A DNA stretch of 64,000 nt. It comes from an uncultured Rhizobiaceae group bacterium (lineage in GTDB: Bacteria; Pseudomonadota; Alphaproteobacteria; Rhizobiales; Rhizobiaceae). Both the position numbers and the translations under genes were made by a program. The stretch covers positions 124,001-188,000 of the forward strand of contig CALLUS010000009.1 of assembly GCA_938010435.1 (NCBI GenBank). The letters run 5' to 3'. Shown piece after piece: positions 18,920 to 28,287 of this stretch. The notes below the pieces were generated by a model. That model was given only the letters and a program-made list of their open reading frames with translations. It searched no databases and was not told the DNA's origin. Each line of letters opens with the position of its first letter. Position 1 is the first letter of the stretch.

Positions 18920-19914
18920 TTGTCCGCGCTTCCCTGTAATCTGATGCGTGGGTCTAAGAACCCAAGGGCAATATCAGACAGGAGAACACCAATCACAGTG
19001 AGCGTTGCCAAGAACATAAGGAATGATCCGGCCAGATACATATCCTGACTTTTCAGCGCGGTGATAAGAAGCGGTCCGGTTGTTTGCAGTGACAAAACAA
19101 TCGATACGATTTCAGCGCCAGAAATAATGGACGGTAGCAATGATCCGATATCGGCCACGAAGAAATTTAACGACATACGCAAAGGATATTTCACCAGTGC
19201 TTTGAACGGTGGTACGCCTTTGGCGCGAGCTGTGATCACATATTGCTTTTCAAGTTCGTCTAAGAGGTTTGCACGAATTCTCCTGATCATCGCTGCTGTA
19301 CCCGCCGTGCCAATGACAACTGTTGGTACGATGAGGTGTTCCAATACAGACCAGAATTTTGGCCAACTCATGGGTTGGTCGATGAACTCTTTGTCCATTA
19401 ATCCGCCAATCGATACGCCGAATATGGTTTGAGCAAAATACATCATCACCAATGCAAGCAAGAAATTTGGTGTTGCCAAGCCAAGGAGACCGAAAAAAGT
19501 GAGGCCGTAATCACCCCAAGAATACTGATGAGTTGCTGAGTAAATACCAATGGGGAATGCAATGACCCAAGTGAGAATTATTGTTGCGAATGATACCAAT
19601 ATTGTAAGCCATAAACGGTTTCCCACCACCTCAGATACAGGGCGTTGATTTTCAAACGAATATCCAAAGTCACCTTGGGCAAAGTTGGTGATCCAAAGAA
19701 TGTACCTTTTCCACATGGGTTGATCGAGGCCATATTCGGCACGCAAATATTCCACGCGCGCGAGATCGACGCTTTCGCCAGAAGCCAACAACTCGCCAAT
19801 ATAGGATTCCACATAATCTCCGGGCGGGAGCTGGATGATCGTGAATATCACGATACTGGCAAGCACCAGCGTCGGGATCATCGCCCCTATGCGAAAGATT
19901 ATGTAGCGGAACAT
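18916..19914 (-). CDS. Peptide-type ABC transporter permease (DppB/YejB-like)
   Basis: A 332-residue inner-membrane protein with six hydrophobic segments. The N-terminus MFRYIIFRIGAMIPTLVLAS is the standard DppB/OppB opening. Further along are GDFGYSFENQRPV, the ATPase-contact segment YVITARAKGVPPF and the C-terminal DPRIRL tail. It would pair with the DppC-like permease encoded directly downstream with a 4-base overlap. It begins 25 bases after the substrate-binding protein gene. Confidence 0.93.
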   Translation of the reverse strand: MFRYIIFRIGAMIPTLVLASIVIFTIIQLPPGDYVESYIGELLASGESVDLARVEYLRAEYGLDQPMWKRYILWITNFAQGDFGYSFENQRPVSEVVGNRLWLTILVSFATIILTWVIAFPIGIYSATHQYSWGDYGLTFFGLLGLATPNFLLALVMMYFAQTIFGVSIGGLMDKEFIDQPMSWPKFWSVLEHLIVPTVVIGTAGTAAMIRRIRANLLDELEKQYVITARAKGVPPFKALVKYPLRMSLNFFVADIGSLLPSIISGAEIVSIVLSLQTTGPLLITALKSQDMYLAGSFLMFLATLTVIGVLLSDIALGFLDPRIRLQGSADK

Positions 19915-19939
19915 TTTGGCTCAGGTCTCGCGATGCTGT

Positions 19940-21784
19940 TTATTCTTCAAGCCAGAATGTATCTGGAAGATAGTGACCGAAATAGAGTGTTGGTTCGAAC
20001 GACCAAATACCTTCTTCGGGAACGTTGCGCATTTTGTTGCTCACCACGATGGGTTGCAAACCACCAGATACGATGCCGATTGTGTACACCTGATCTGTGA
20101 ATATGGCGAGCATGTCTTTCCATACTTTTTCTTGGGTTTCGCGTGTCGAAGCGTGTTTCCAGTCGTTGTACAGCGCGCCGAGTTTTGCAACTTCCGGTAA
20201 CGCTGCGGCTTCACCGCTTTTGCCATTTGTTTCATAATTCAACCCCCAAACAGGCCATTGTGCTTGCACCGATGAAACAGGTGCTAATTCTTCAGGGTTC
20301 ATTTCCGGCGTTGCCAAGCCACGGTTTAAACCTTCCCATGTGGACATCATGGTTTCGCCACTGCTCACGCGTTTGCGCAAGATGTCACGCTGTGAGGGTT
20401 TGACGAACAGTTTTATCCCGACTGCTTTCCAATGATCGGTGATCAATTGTAGAATATCTGTCTCCTGACTGCTTTCACCTGCTGTCTCCACAATCACTTC
20501 AAAGGGACGCCCGTCAGGCAATAAACGAACGCCTGCGCTATCCTTCTTGTCGTAACCAGCCTCGTCCAATAACGCATTGGCTTTATCTATATCCAATGCG
20601 CTCCATGCTTCCGCATCTTTGTCGGAATACAATGGGCTGGACGGCAAGACTGAATTGCTCGATTCGCGTGCCAGACCGAAAAAGATGGTTTCATTGATTT
20701 CGGCTCGGTTGACAGCCAGAGACATGGCGCGACGCACTCGAACATCCTGAAACGCGTTACGAAATGCTTTGTCCTTTACATTGAGGTTTGGCAGCAAGGT
20801 CATTTCAGAACCTTTGCCCGATGGCCACAACAGCACTTTGTAACCGCCGGCTTCAGCACCTTTTTTTAGAAATGCGTAATTGTCGAAACGCAGATAGCGT
20901 CCTTGCAGGGCGCTTTCTCCTGTGCCGGTTTTGGCTGCGATGATTTCAGATGAAACAACATTCATTACAACTTCATTGATATATGGAAGTTGTGTACCCT
21001 TCGGGTCGACTCTGTGAAAATGAGGGTTTGCCTTGAACACAATGCGTTCGGAAGGAAGTTTCGTCGTGTTCATCCAAGCTTGCAATGTAGGAAGTTCAGG
21101 ATTTTCCGGTCGGTATTGTCTGCCAAATCGCTTGTGCAATGAAGTCCAATTTTGAACTTTCTCAGACTTGATAAGTTTTGCCAATTTTCCCTCATCGGCG
21201 AATTTCTTATGAAATTGCTTCATATAATGGGCAGGCATATAGATGTATTGAGGACGAGCACTGGCTAAAGAAGTTAAGAAGAGCGGGTTCACCGCATCCC
21301 ATGTGTAGCGAATGGTATGAGTGTCCAAGATGTCGATTTTTGGACCCTTGCCATCCACCAGCATAGCGGCGGGTGGGCCTGCGGGTTCAAGCTCTTCGTT
21401 GTTGGCAACATTTTCCCACCAATAGCGAAAGTCTTCCGTCGTGAATGGTGTGCCGTCGGACCATTTGTGCCCTTTGCGCAGATGCAAAGTGAAAGACTTT
21501 TGCCCATCATTGTCGACCGATTTAAGAAGATCGGGACTTAAGCTGAATGTCTGATCATAAGCCACGAGTCGAGCATTGGAATAGATTGTCATCTGGCGGA
21601 TGTCTTTCCACTTGCCCATCAGAATATCAATCGAACCACCTTTCTTGCCTATGGATTTTTGCAACTCGTCGAAATTGACAACCATTGGCTCTTCAGGCGG
21701 TTCAGCAAATGCTTGGCTCAATGTAATGAATGAAGATGCGATCAACACAGCAGCGGATTTGAGTATCGAATTCATATTTTGCAT
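19940..21784 (-). CDS. Peptide-type ABC transporter substrate-binding protein
   Basis: A 614-residue periplasmic solute-binding protein of family 5. A signal peptide covers residues 1-27 (cleavage likely after AFA). The family block LRKGHKWSDGTPFTTEDFRYWW lies near 105-125 and VRRAMSLAVNRAEI near 350. The long form and sequence resemble the YejA/extracellular family 5 group. The substrate is probably an oligopeptide or peptide-like compound; sequence alone cannot name it. It sits between the ATPase gene and the permease genes in one operon. Confidence 0.92.
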   Translation of the reverse strand: MQNMNSILKSAAVLIASSFITLSQAFAEPPEEPMVVNFDELQKSIGKKGGSIDILMGKWKDIRQMTIYSNARLVAYDQTFSLSPDLLKSVDNDGQKSFTLHLRKGHKWSDGTPFTTEDFRYWWENVANNEELEPAGPPAAMLVDGKGPKIDILDTHTIRYTWDAVNPLFLTSLASARPQYIYMPAHYMKQFHKKFADEGKLAKLIKSEKVQNWTSLHKRFGRQYRPENPELPTLQAWMNTTKLPSERIVFKANPHFHRVDPKGTQLPYINEVVMNVVSSEIIAAKTGTGESALQGRYLRFDNYAFLKKGAEAGGYKVLLWPSGKGSEMTLLPNLNVKDKAFRNAFQDVRVRRAMSLAVNRAEINETIFFGLARESSNSVLPSSPLYSDKDAEAWSALDIDKANALLDEAGYDKKDSAGVRLLPDGRPFEVIVETAGESSQETDILQLITDHWKAVGIKLFVKPSQRDILRKRVSSGETMMSTWEGLNRGLATPEMNPEELAPVSSVQAQWPVWGLNYETNGKSGEAAALPEVAKLGALYNDWKHASTRETQEKVWKDMLAIFTDQVYTIGIVSGGLQPIVVSNKMRNVPEEGIWSFEPTLYFGHYLPDTFWLEE

Positions 21785-21789
21785 TCCAT

Positions 21790-23754
21790 CTAAGAAGTGA
21801 TTTGTTCTGGATTGGTGCCCTTGCGGACACGAACCTGATGATTTTCATTCAAGACGACCATTTCCATTTCGTCTCCGTCGTTGACAGAGGAAAACGGTGC
21901 TTTCCATTCGCGCCCTTCCACGGCCATATCCCGATTTATCCGATCGAAATCGAGCGGATGGTCCAAGTCAGCATGTGGCACAACATCAAGCAAGGCTTGG
22001 GTGTAAGGATGACATGGGTTTTCAAAGAGTTCCTCCCGGGATGCCATTTCCACGATTTGTCCTTTGAACATGACTGCAATTCTGTCGGCGATATATCGAA
22101 CAACAGCCAAATTGTGTGAAATAAAAATGTAAGTCAGCCCAAGTTCACTTTGCAACTGTTTCAACAGGTTTAGCACTTGCGCCTGAACGGAAACATCCAA
22201 TGCCGAAACGGGCTCATCGCAAACCAAAAGATCAGGTCGCAATGCTAATGCACGCGCGATGCCAATGCGTTGACGCTGGCCACCAGAAAATGAATGAGGA
22301 TAACGCCCGAGAAATGTTGGTTGCATTCCCACAAGGCGCATAAGTTCAGCGGCATATTCCGCCTGTTCCCGACCATTGCAAAGTTTGTGAACCTCCATTG
22401 GTTCTTTGAGCGTGCTTAAGACGGTGGAACGTGGTGACAAAGATGAGAATGGATCTTGGAAGACCATTTGAATTTTCTTGCGAAACTCTTTGAGCTCAGC
22501 ACCGTCTAGGGCCAACATATCGGTCTCGCCGTCTTGGTCTTGCCATGCTATGTTGCCATGGTCTGGCGTAAGGGCGCGCACCAGCATTTTAAGCAGAGTT
22601 GTTTTCCCACAACCTGATTCACCCACAATGCCAAAACACTCACCGCGTTTCACATCAAAACTGACATTATTCACTGCTTTGACAACAGTGTTACTTCTTC
22701 CAAACCATCCTTTGCTTTTTTTGGCGGTGAACGATTTTGACAAACCGGACACACTCATCAGCAAAGTATCTGGTGGGCTCTGTCGCTCATTGGCATCGCG
22801 TAACATGGACGTTGGAATTTCATGTTCGATATCACGCAACGATTCCAGTTTGGCATCATAAGCCATGTCAAGATCAGGAACAGCGTTAAGCAAAGCTTTG
22901 AGGTAATCATGTTGGGGGTCGCGGAAGATGGCTTCGACTGGACCAGCTTCCATAATCTGGCCGTGATACATCACAACAACCTCATCAGCCATATTGGCCA
23001 CCACACCAAGGTCGTGGGTGATCAACAGTACGGCCATGTGAAGTTTTTGCTGAAGTTCTTTCAGCAAGCTTAAAATTTTGGCCTGCATGGAAACATCAAG
23101 TGCGGTCGTTGGTTCATCGGCAATCAGCAAAGCCGGATTGCATACCAATGCCATGGCGATCATTGCCCGTTGCCGCAAACCACCGGATAACTCCATCGAA
23201 TACATAGAGAACGCAGCAGCGGGATTTGGAAATCCAACAAGACGCAACATATCGACGACGGTGGGTTCAATTTCTTTGCGGGAAATATCTCGATGCAGCT
23301 GTAATGCCTCACCAATTTGATTTCCGATTGTGTGAAGCGGAGACAATGATGTCATCGGTTCTTGAAAGATGATCGAAATTTTCCCGCCACGAAGCGAAAT
23401 ACGTTCGGCAGAATTGTCTGCAAAAGATGTTAGATTAACGGGATCGTCACTCGCTTCTTCGCGAAACCAAATGCTGCCGTGTGTGACACGGGCTACCTTT
23501 GGAAGAATTCCGAGAATTGATTGGGCGAGAATTGATTTACCTGAACCTGATTCACCTACGAGAGCTACAGTTTTTCCCGCTGGAATGCGGAACGATACTC
23601 CACGCACAACGTCGAGGTCCGTCCCTTTAAGATCAATTGCAATATGAAGATCATCAATGCGAATAATGTCGTGTGTACGTTTGGCACTAGCGGACGAACC
23701 GTTGTTCGCCGCTAACGTTCGGGTCCCGGTGGGGTTGTCTAAAACTGCACTCAC
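21790..23754 (-). CDS. Peptide-type ABC transporter ATP-binding protein, two fused nucleotide-binding domains
   Basis: A 654-residue protein with two complete ABC ATPase domains. The first has Walker A GESGSGKS near 65, signature LSGGLRQR and Walker B LLIADEPTTALDV. The second has GESGCGKTT near 380, FSGGQRQRIGIARAL and LLVCDEPVSALDV. Each carries the oligopeptide-ABC C-terminal extension (H.Y.KALL.AVPD and HPYTQALLDVVPH). This tandem DppD-DppF arrangement powers the importer alone. It starts with GTG, preceded by GAGGTG. First gene of the operon. Confidence 0.93.
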   Translation of the reverse strand: MSAVLDNPTGTRTLAANNGSSASAKRTHDIIRIDDLHIAIDLKGTDLDVVRGVSFRIPAGKTVALVGESGSGKSILAQSILGILPKVARVTHGSIWFREEASDDPVNLTSFADNSAERISLRGGKISIIFQEPMTSLSPLHTIGNQIGEALQLHRDISRKEIEPTVVDMLRLVGFPNPAAAFSMYSMELSGGLRQRAMIAMALVCNPALLIADEPTTALDVSMQAKILSLLKELQQKLHMAVLLITHDLGVVANMADEVVVMYHGQIMEAGPVEAIFRDPQHDYLKALLNAVPDLDMAYDAKLESLRDIEHEIPTSMLRDANERQSPPDTLLMSVSGLSKSFTAKKSKGWFGRSNTVVKAVNNVSFDVKRGECFGIVGESGCGKTTLLKMLVRALTPDHGNIAWQDQDGETDMLALDGAELKEFRKKIQMVFQDPFSSLSPRSTVLSTLKEPMEVHKLCNGREQAEYAAELMRLVGMQPTFLGRYPHSFSGGQRQRIGIARALALRPDLLVCDEPVSALDVSVQAQVLNLLKQLQSELGLTYIFISHNLAVVRYIADRIAVMFKGQIVEMASREELFENPCHPYTQALLDVVPHADLDHPLDFDRINRDMAVEGREWKAPFSSVNDGDEMEMVVLNENHQVRVRKGTNPEQITS

Positions 23755-23825
23755 TTCAACACCTCACCAAGGCCTTTCGCTCCCAAAGGTCCATGCTGTT
23801 AGTCTATACGCAATTTGGTTGGTTT

Positions 23826-23836
23826 GAACACTGTTC
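23826..23836. promoter_or_regulatory. Perfect short palindrome GAAC-ACT-GTTC between divergent genes
   Basis: Eleven-base inverted repeat with 4-base arms, in the 168-base gap between the ABC operon and the mechanosensitive channel gene. It could be an operator for a dimeric regulator. It does not match the alphaproteobacterial LexA direct repeat. Short enough to be chance. Confidence 0.2.
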
Positions 23837-23922
23837 CGCCGAATTAAATTGCGCGACATGTACTGTCTTTTTTGAGGGCTGGAATTGTAAAGATCAGATT
23901 GTTTGTTTGTGTTCCCCTTGCA

Positions 23923-26361
23923 ATGCTCGTCCAAGTTTCTAAGACTTTTTATGTAACTCGAACTAGAGCTCTCAATTTGTCCAATTCCAAGTCACTGATC
24001 GTTTTTCTACAAGTCGTTTTCACAGCTGCTTTTATAGCTGCATTGAGCCTTGCAACGGTTCAAGAATCCCAAGCGCAATTTTTACCGGGAAATTCTTCCA
24101 GTAAAAATGAGTCTCCAAAAGCTCTTGAAGTTTTGTTGGAAGAGGCACGTCAAGATGGTTCAACCGTTATTGTTGTTAAGCCCGGCGGTGCAGAGGAACC
24201 GATTGACGCAAATGCAGATAATATGCGCGCGGAGCGATTTTTGCAGGCTCGTGCAAAAATCGCAGAAATTGTTCAAAGCGTAGGAAGTTTTTGGCCGGCA
24301 CTGAAGAAAACGATAGAAGCTGCTAGTTCTGATGGATCTTATTTTTGGATTTTGCGGGCTATTGGTACCGCGGTTCTGGGAACATTGTTAGGAACTTTCA
24401 TAACGGTTCGAACTTTCAGATGGGCTGATGCGCAATTTGACTGGATGAAGCCAAACGATCCCAAAACGGATGCTGATAAGGTTCAATATCTGTTGGTCCG
24501 AACAATGCTTGCAGTCGTGTTGGTGAGTATTGCTGTTGTTTCAGCATTGGTTGTGGCGGTCGTTTTGGATTCCGGTCATGAGCCGACGCGGCGATTGATA
24601 TTTGAAATTATCGCAGCAAATGCTGTGTATCGTTTTCTGCGCCATGGTGTTTCTTGGAACTTATTTGCTGGTGCGATGCCGAAACATAGGTTGGTCAATC
24701 TGACTGATAAAGAAGCCGTCACGATCCATAGGGATTGGCATTTGTCAGTTTTAGGGGCGGTTATTTTCGCTGGTTTGGCTCGTTTTTCTTCGTTTACTGC
24801 CGAAGACCAAATCAAAGCTGGCATCGACGGTGTGCTCACATTCCCGCATATCCAGTTCTTGCAGTTGTGTTCGGCGTTTCTTGTCTCAGCTTTGGTTGTA
24901 TTTATGACGGTTAAAAACTGGCGCGCGTGGCAGCATATTGCTGCACCGCGCGAACCGGGTACGTTGTTTAGGTTTCGCACGTCAATCGCGAAACTAATGC
25001 CAGTGTTGTGGTTGCTTTATGCGATTTTTGCCATGGGAAATTTTACTTTTAAATTGGCGCTGGGGCAGCCTGCTCCGGGCTTGGTGATTGCTGCGCCGTT
25101 TGTCGTTTTCTATCTCGCTATTCTCTTCTACGGGGTGGTGCTTCTGATCATTCAAGCGTTTTACAACCGCCGAGAACAACGCTTCGAAGAGCTCGCGATT
25201 CAGGAACGTTTAAAACACAAAGAGAACGTCACTGTTGTTGACGAAGAAACCGGTGAAGAAATGGTTGTGTCTCAAACGGCGATGCCAGTCTTTGAATTCC
25301 AACCTGCATTTCGGTCATTCTTTGAGAACAGCGCACTCGTAATCATCTTTGCAATTGCTCTTGGCGAACTTGCGCGTATGTGGGGTATCAAGATTGGTGG
25401 CGATGGTAATCTGTGGGCGGCGATGCTCGATATTGGTTTGGCTGCAACTCTTTGCTGGATGGCCTACCGCGCGGTAAGCGTCTTTATTGATCGTCGCCTT
25501 GAAGAAGAAGGAGGTGCGCCAGACGGTGAAGAAGAGATGGGCGGTGATGGTGGCGGTGCTGGAGCATCCCGCATGGCGACGTTGTTGCCAATCATGCGTT
25601 ACGTTATGATTGTCACATTGTTTTCTGTTGCCGGTATGGTGATTTTGTCTCGCATGGGGTTTGACATCGGCCCTATTTTCGCTGGTGCCGGTGTGGTTGG
25701 TATTGCTGTTGGTTTCGGCGCTCAAACACTTATTCGGGATATTTTCTCCGGCGCATTTTTCCTCATGGATGACGCGTTCCGCAGAGGTGAGTATGTGGAA
25801 ATTGAAAATATCAAAGGCACTGTTGAGAAGATTTCGATTCGTTCATTTCAGTTACGTCACCATTTAGGTGCGTTGCACACGATTCCGTTTGGTGAAATCA
25901 AACAGCTCACCAACTACTCTCGTGATTGGGTGCTTATGAAACTTCCACTGCGCGTGACTTATGACACGGACACGGAAAAAGTTCGCAAACTTGTCAAAAA
26001 ACTGGGACAAGAATTGCTCAACCATCCGCAGGTCGGCCATACATTCATGCAGCCGTTGAAGTCTCAAGGTGTTTATAAAATGGAGGACAGCGCGATGATT
26101 ATTCGTGTTAAATTCATGACAAAACCCGGTGAGCAATTTGTCACGCGTAAAGTGGTCTATGAAAGCATTCAAGATCTGTTCGCACGTGAAGGCATTCATT
26201 TCGCTCATAAAGAAGTTACTGTACGTCTGGCAGATTCTCAGGTTGATGATCTGACGGAACAGGAAAAGAAAGCCGTTAGCGCGGCAGCGCGTAGTGTGAT
26301 CGATGCCGAAGAAGAGGCTACGCAAGCAGCTGGAGGCAAAGCATCTGATGGTGGGCGCTAA
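23923..26361 (+). CDS. MscS-family mechanosensitive ion channel, large form
   Basis: About 812 residues from the ATG at 23923. TTG codons at 23872 and 23977 are alternatives, and the last would place the start right at the signal peptide. A signal sequence ends in ESQAQ. A short periplasmic coiled region follows, then about ten membrane segments and the MscS pore and beta-domain block AGAGVVGIAVGFGAQTLIRD, followed by G.VEKISIRS...R...G..H.IPFGEI. An acidic, glycine-rich linker sits just before the last transmembrane block. It would open under membrane tension and release osmolytes. The C-terminal tail is acidic and overlaps the next gene by 14 bases. Confidence 0.88.
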   Translation: MLVQVSKTFYVTRTRALNLSNSKSLIVFLQVVFTAAFIAALSLATVQESQAQFLPGNSSSKNESPKALEVLLEEARQDGSTVIVVKPGGAEEPIDANADNMRAERFLQARAKIAEIVQSVGSFWPALKKTIEAASSDGSYFWILRAIGTAVLGTLLGTFITVRTFRWADAQFDWMKPNDPKTDADKVQYLLVRTMLAVVLVSIAVVSALVVAVVLDSGHEPTRRLIFEIIAANAVYRFLRHGVSWNLFAGAMPKHRLVNLTDKEAVTIHRDWHLSVLGAVIFAGLARFSSFTAEDQIKAGIDGVLTFPHIQFLQLCSAFLVSALVVFMTVKNWRAWQHIAAPREPGTLFRFRTSIAKLMPVLWLLYAIFAMGNFTFKLALGQPAPGLVIAAPFVVFYLAILFYGVVLLIIQAFYNRREQRFEELAIQERLKHKENVTVVDEETGEEMVVSQTAMPVFEFQPAFRSFFENSALVIIFAIALGELARMWGIKIGGDGNLWAAMLDIGLAATLCWMAYRAVSVFIDRRLEEEGGAPDGEEEMGGDGGGAGASRMATLLPIMRYVMIVTLFSVAGMVILSRMGFDIGPIFAGAGVVGIAVGFGAQTLIRDIFSGAFFLMDDAFRRGEYVEIENIKGTVEKISIRSFQLRHHLGALHTIPFGEIKQLTNYSRDWVLMKLPLRVTYDTDTEKVRKLVKKLGQELLNHPQVGHTFMQPLKSQGVYKMEDSAMIIRVKFMTKPGEQFVTRKVVYESIQDLFAREGIHFAHKEVTVRLADSQVDDLTEQEKKAVSAAARSVIDAEEEATQAAGGKASDGGR

Positions 26362-27193
26362 TCCGGCGGTCGATCCGACCTCGCCGTTTGGTGCTTTCCC
26401 GCCAAAGACGCACGAAAGACTGGTTTGGAAATGGAGTGATTGGCCGTTACTTCCACAAAAATGGCGTCAGCGTTTGAGAAAGCGTTTTGCAAGGCCCATT
26501 TCGGGACCGTTCGATATTGAATATAACGGTATGAAATTTCGCCTTTATCCGTCTGAAAATTATTGCGACCGTGTTTTATTTGGTCGTTCTATCATGCCTG
26601 AAATGGCTGAACATCAGGCATTGTTACCATTGTTAAGGCCTGGAATGGTGTTTGTTGATATTGGCGCCAATATTGGGTCGTATTCCGTTTTTGTAGGCAG
26701 CCATTTGAAGGGCGATGCTAAGCTGGTTGCGTTCGAGCCACATCCACGTACGTTTCAAAAGCTGGTTTTCAATTTCAAAGCCAATGGTCTGCCCACAGAT
26801 TATGTGTTGAATTGCGGTGTTGGCCCAAAAGTCGAAAAACTAGAACTCTGGTCCGATGGTGGTAGCAATATTGGCCACACATCCCTGTTGAAAGAAGGTA
26901 CAGCCAATGCGCAGGTGAGTGTTTCGGTTCAAGTGTTCCCGCTGATCGACCTGCTCAATGAGCGCGGTATTACGTCAATTGACGTTCTGAAAATCGATAT
27001 TGAGGGATTTGAAGACCGCGCTTTAGCACCGTTTTTTGATGTTGCGCCAGACACACTTTTTCCAAAGCATGTTTTACTTGAAACAGCACATCAAAGTCTT
27101 TGGGAGCGCAATCTACTTAATATGTTGGACGCGCGTGGATATAAAACGCGGTTTTCGACCAAAGAAAACCTATTACTTTCAAGGTCTGATTAA
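26348..27193 (+). CDS. FkbM-family methyltransferase
   Basis: A 281-residue SAM-dependent methyltransferase. The SAM-binding motif VFVDIGANIGSYSVF is near residues 104-118, then the acidic-loop block LVAFEPHPRTFQKL and the FkbM signature IDVLKIDIEGFE. I chose the ATG at 26348 because GGAGG lies 11 bases before it, inside the channel gene; an ATG at 26303 would lengthen the overlap. FkbM enzymes O-methylate sugars or small molecules, so this may modify a surface glycan. The target is unknown. The 3' end overlaps the convergent receiver gene by 4 bases. Confidence 0.85.
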   Translation: MVGANPAVDPTSPFGAFPPKTHERLVWKWSDWPLLPQKWRQRLRKRFARPISGPFDIEYNGMKFRLYPSENYCDRVLFGRSIMPEMAEHQALLPLLRPGMVFVDIGANIGSYSVFVGSHLKGDAKLVAFEPHPRTFQKLVFNFKANGLPTDYVLNCGVGPKVEKLELWSDGGSNIGHTSLLKEGTANAQVSVSVQVFPLIDLLNERGITSIDVLKIDIEGFEDRALAPFFDVAPDTLFPKHVLLETAHQSLWERNLLNMLDARGYKTRFSTKENLLLSRSD

Positions 27194-27585
27194 GCTGATT
27201 TTTTCAAACTGCCAGAGATATCGAGCGATAGTGCATTATTGACGGCTGTTCGAATTTCTTTCAACGCAAACGGTTTTGAAACAACATCAATGACAATTTT
27301 TTCAAGACCATCGGCTCTTTCACGCTGATCAGCAAAGCCTGTCATCATCAATATTTTCAACTCAGGGTAAGATGAAGCAGCGAGATGGGACAATTCGATC
27401 CCGTCCATAAAAGGCATTTTTATATCGGTTAGCAGGAGATCGAACTCGCCAGCATGTTCCTGAAGTTTGTCGAAACCATCTTCACCATCAATGGCTTCTA
27501 CGACCGAGTGGCCATCAATTTGCAATGCGCGTCCAACGAAACCACGTACTGCTTCATCGTCTTCTGTGAGGAGAATTTTTGCCAT
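27190..27585 (-). CDS. Single-domain response regulator, CpdR-like
   Basis: A 131-residue receiver domain without an output domain. The acidic pocket is Asp9-Asp10, the phosphoacceptor is Asp54 in LLTDIKMP, followed by the MMTGFA threonine and SKPF lysine. It resembles CpdR and related single-domain receivers of Alphaproteobacteria but differs from the near-invariant CpdR sequence, so I do not name it so. The start was set at the ATG before AKILLTEDD. A longer frame runs into the hpt gene. It is downstream of hpt on the same strand; the partner kinase is not in the window. Confidence 0.82.
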   Translation of the reverse strand: MAKILLTEDDEAVRGFVGRALQIDGHSVVEAIDGEDGFDKLQEHAGEFDLLLTDIKMPFMDGIELSHLAASSYPELKILMMTGFADQRERADGLEKIVIDVVSKPFALKEIRTAVNNALSLDISGSLKKSA

Positions 27586-27718
27586 GCCGCCCTGTTGTTC
27601 CAAGGCACGATTCATAAATGCGCCCTTTGAACCTGTTTTGTTCTCTTTAATCTGATCGATTCGGGTTACTAAATCTACAACAGATTTTTGACCTAACGGC
27701 AGGTCGTTTGTTTGTTGA

Positions 27719-28261
27719 TCAAGCCTCGCCTTCAACAACGCCAACAAACGGCAATTCACGGAAGGCGTAGGCGACATCCATTCCATAGCCCACGACGAAA
27801 TGGTCAGGACATTCAAAGCCCACGTAATTGGGCGTCACTTGTGCCTTGCGTTTTGAGTGTTTGTCGAGAAGCACTGCAATTTCCACATTGCGTGCGCCGC
27901 GCTCTAGCATCAATTTCTGTGCAAAATGAAGCGTGTTGCCTGATTCCAGAATGTCGTCAATCAACAAGATATCGCGATCTTTTACGATGCTGTCGATGTC
28001 ACGCAAAATTTGAACTTTTCCAGCTTCCGTACCTTTTCCATAGCTCGATAGGGTGATGAATTCGACTTCGGGTGCAATGCCAGAAGCGTACATGGCGCGA
28101 ATGAGATCTGCGGCAAATATGAAAGAGCCTTTTAACACTGCGATGACCAGCAGGTCATTGTAGTCCTTGCCCTGCATTTCAGCAGACATGGCTTCGTTGC
28201 GCTTGGCAATTTGCTCTGCGGAATAAAGAGTGGAGATGCGTTTTCCGCGGACTGTGATCAT
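27719..28261 (-). CDS. hpt: Hypoxanthine phosphoribosyltransferase
   Basis: Purine salvage enzyme that joins hypoxanthine (and often guanine) with PRPP. The 180 residues are the normal length. The PRPP-binding motif is ILLIDDILESGNTL, with LVIAVLKGSFIFAADL upstream and FVVGYGMDVAYAFRELP at the C-terminus. It starts 26 bases after the zinc-ribbon gene and is likely co-transcribed with it and with the receiver gene downstream. Confidence 0.94.
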   Translation of the reverse strand: MITVRGKRISTLYSAEQIAKRNEAMSAEMQGKDYNDLLVIAVLKGSFIFAADLIRAMYASGIAPEVEFITLSSYGKGTEAGKVQILRDIDSIVKDRDILLIDDILESGNTLHFAQKLMLERGARNVEIAVLLDKHSKRKAQVTPNYVGFECPDHFVVGYGMDVAYAFRELPFVGVVEGEA

Positions 28262-28287
28262 GGCTGGTGTCGTTGGTTCGTGTTGGC

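Noticed and set aside
25864-26325. 153-residue open frame antisense to the MscS channel gene
   Set aside because: Shadow of the conserved channel C-terminus; no ribosome binding site and no recognisable protein.
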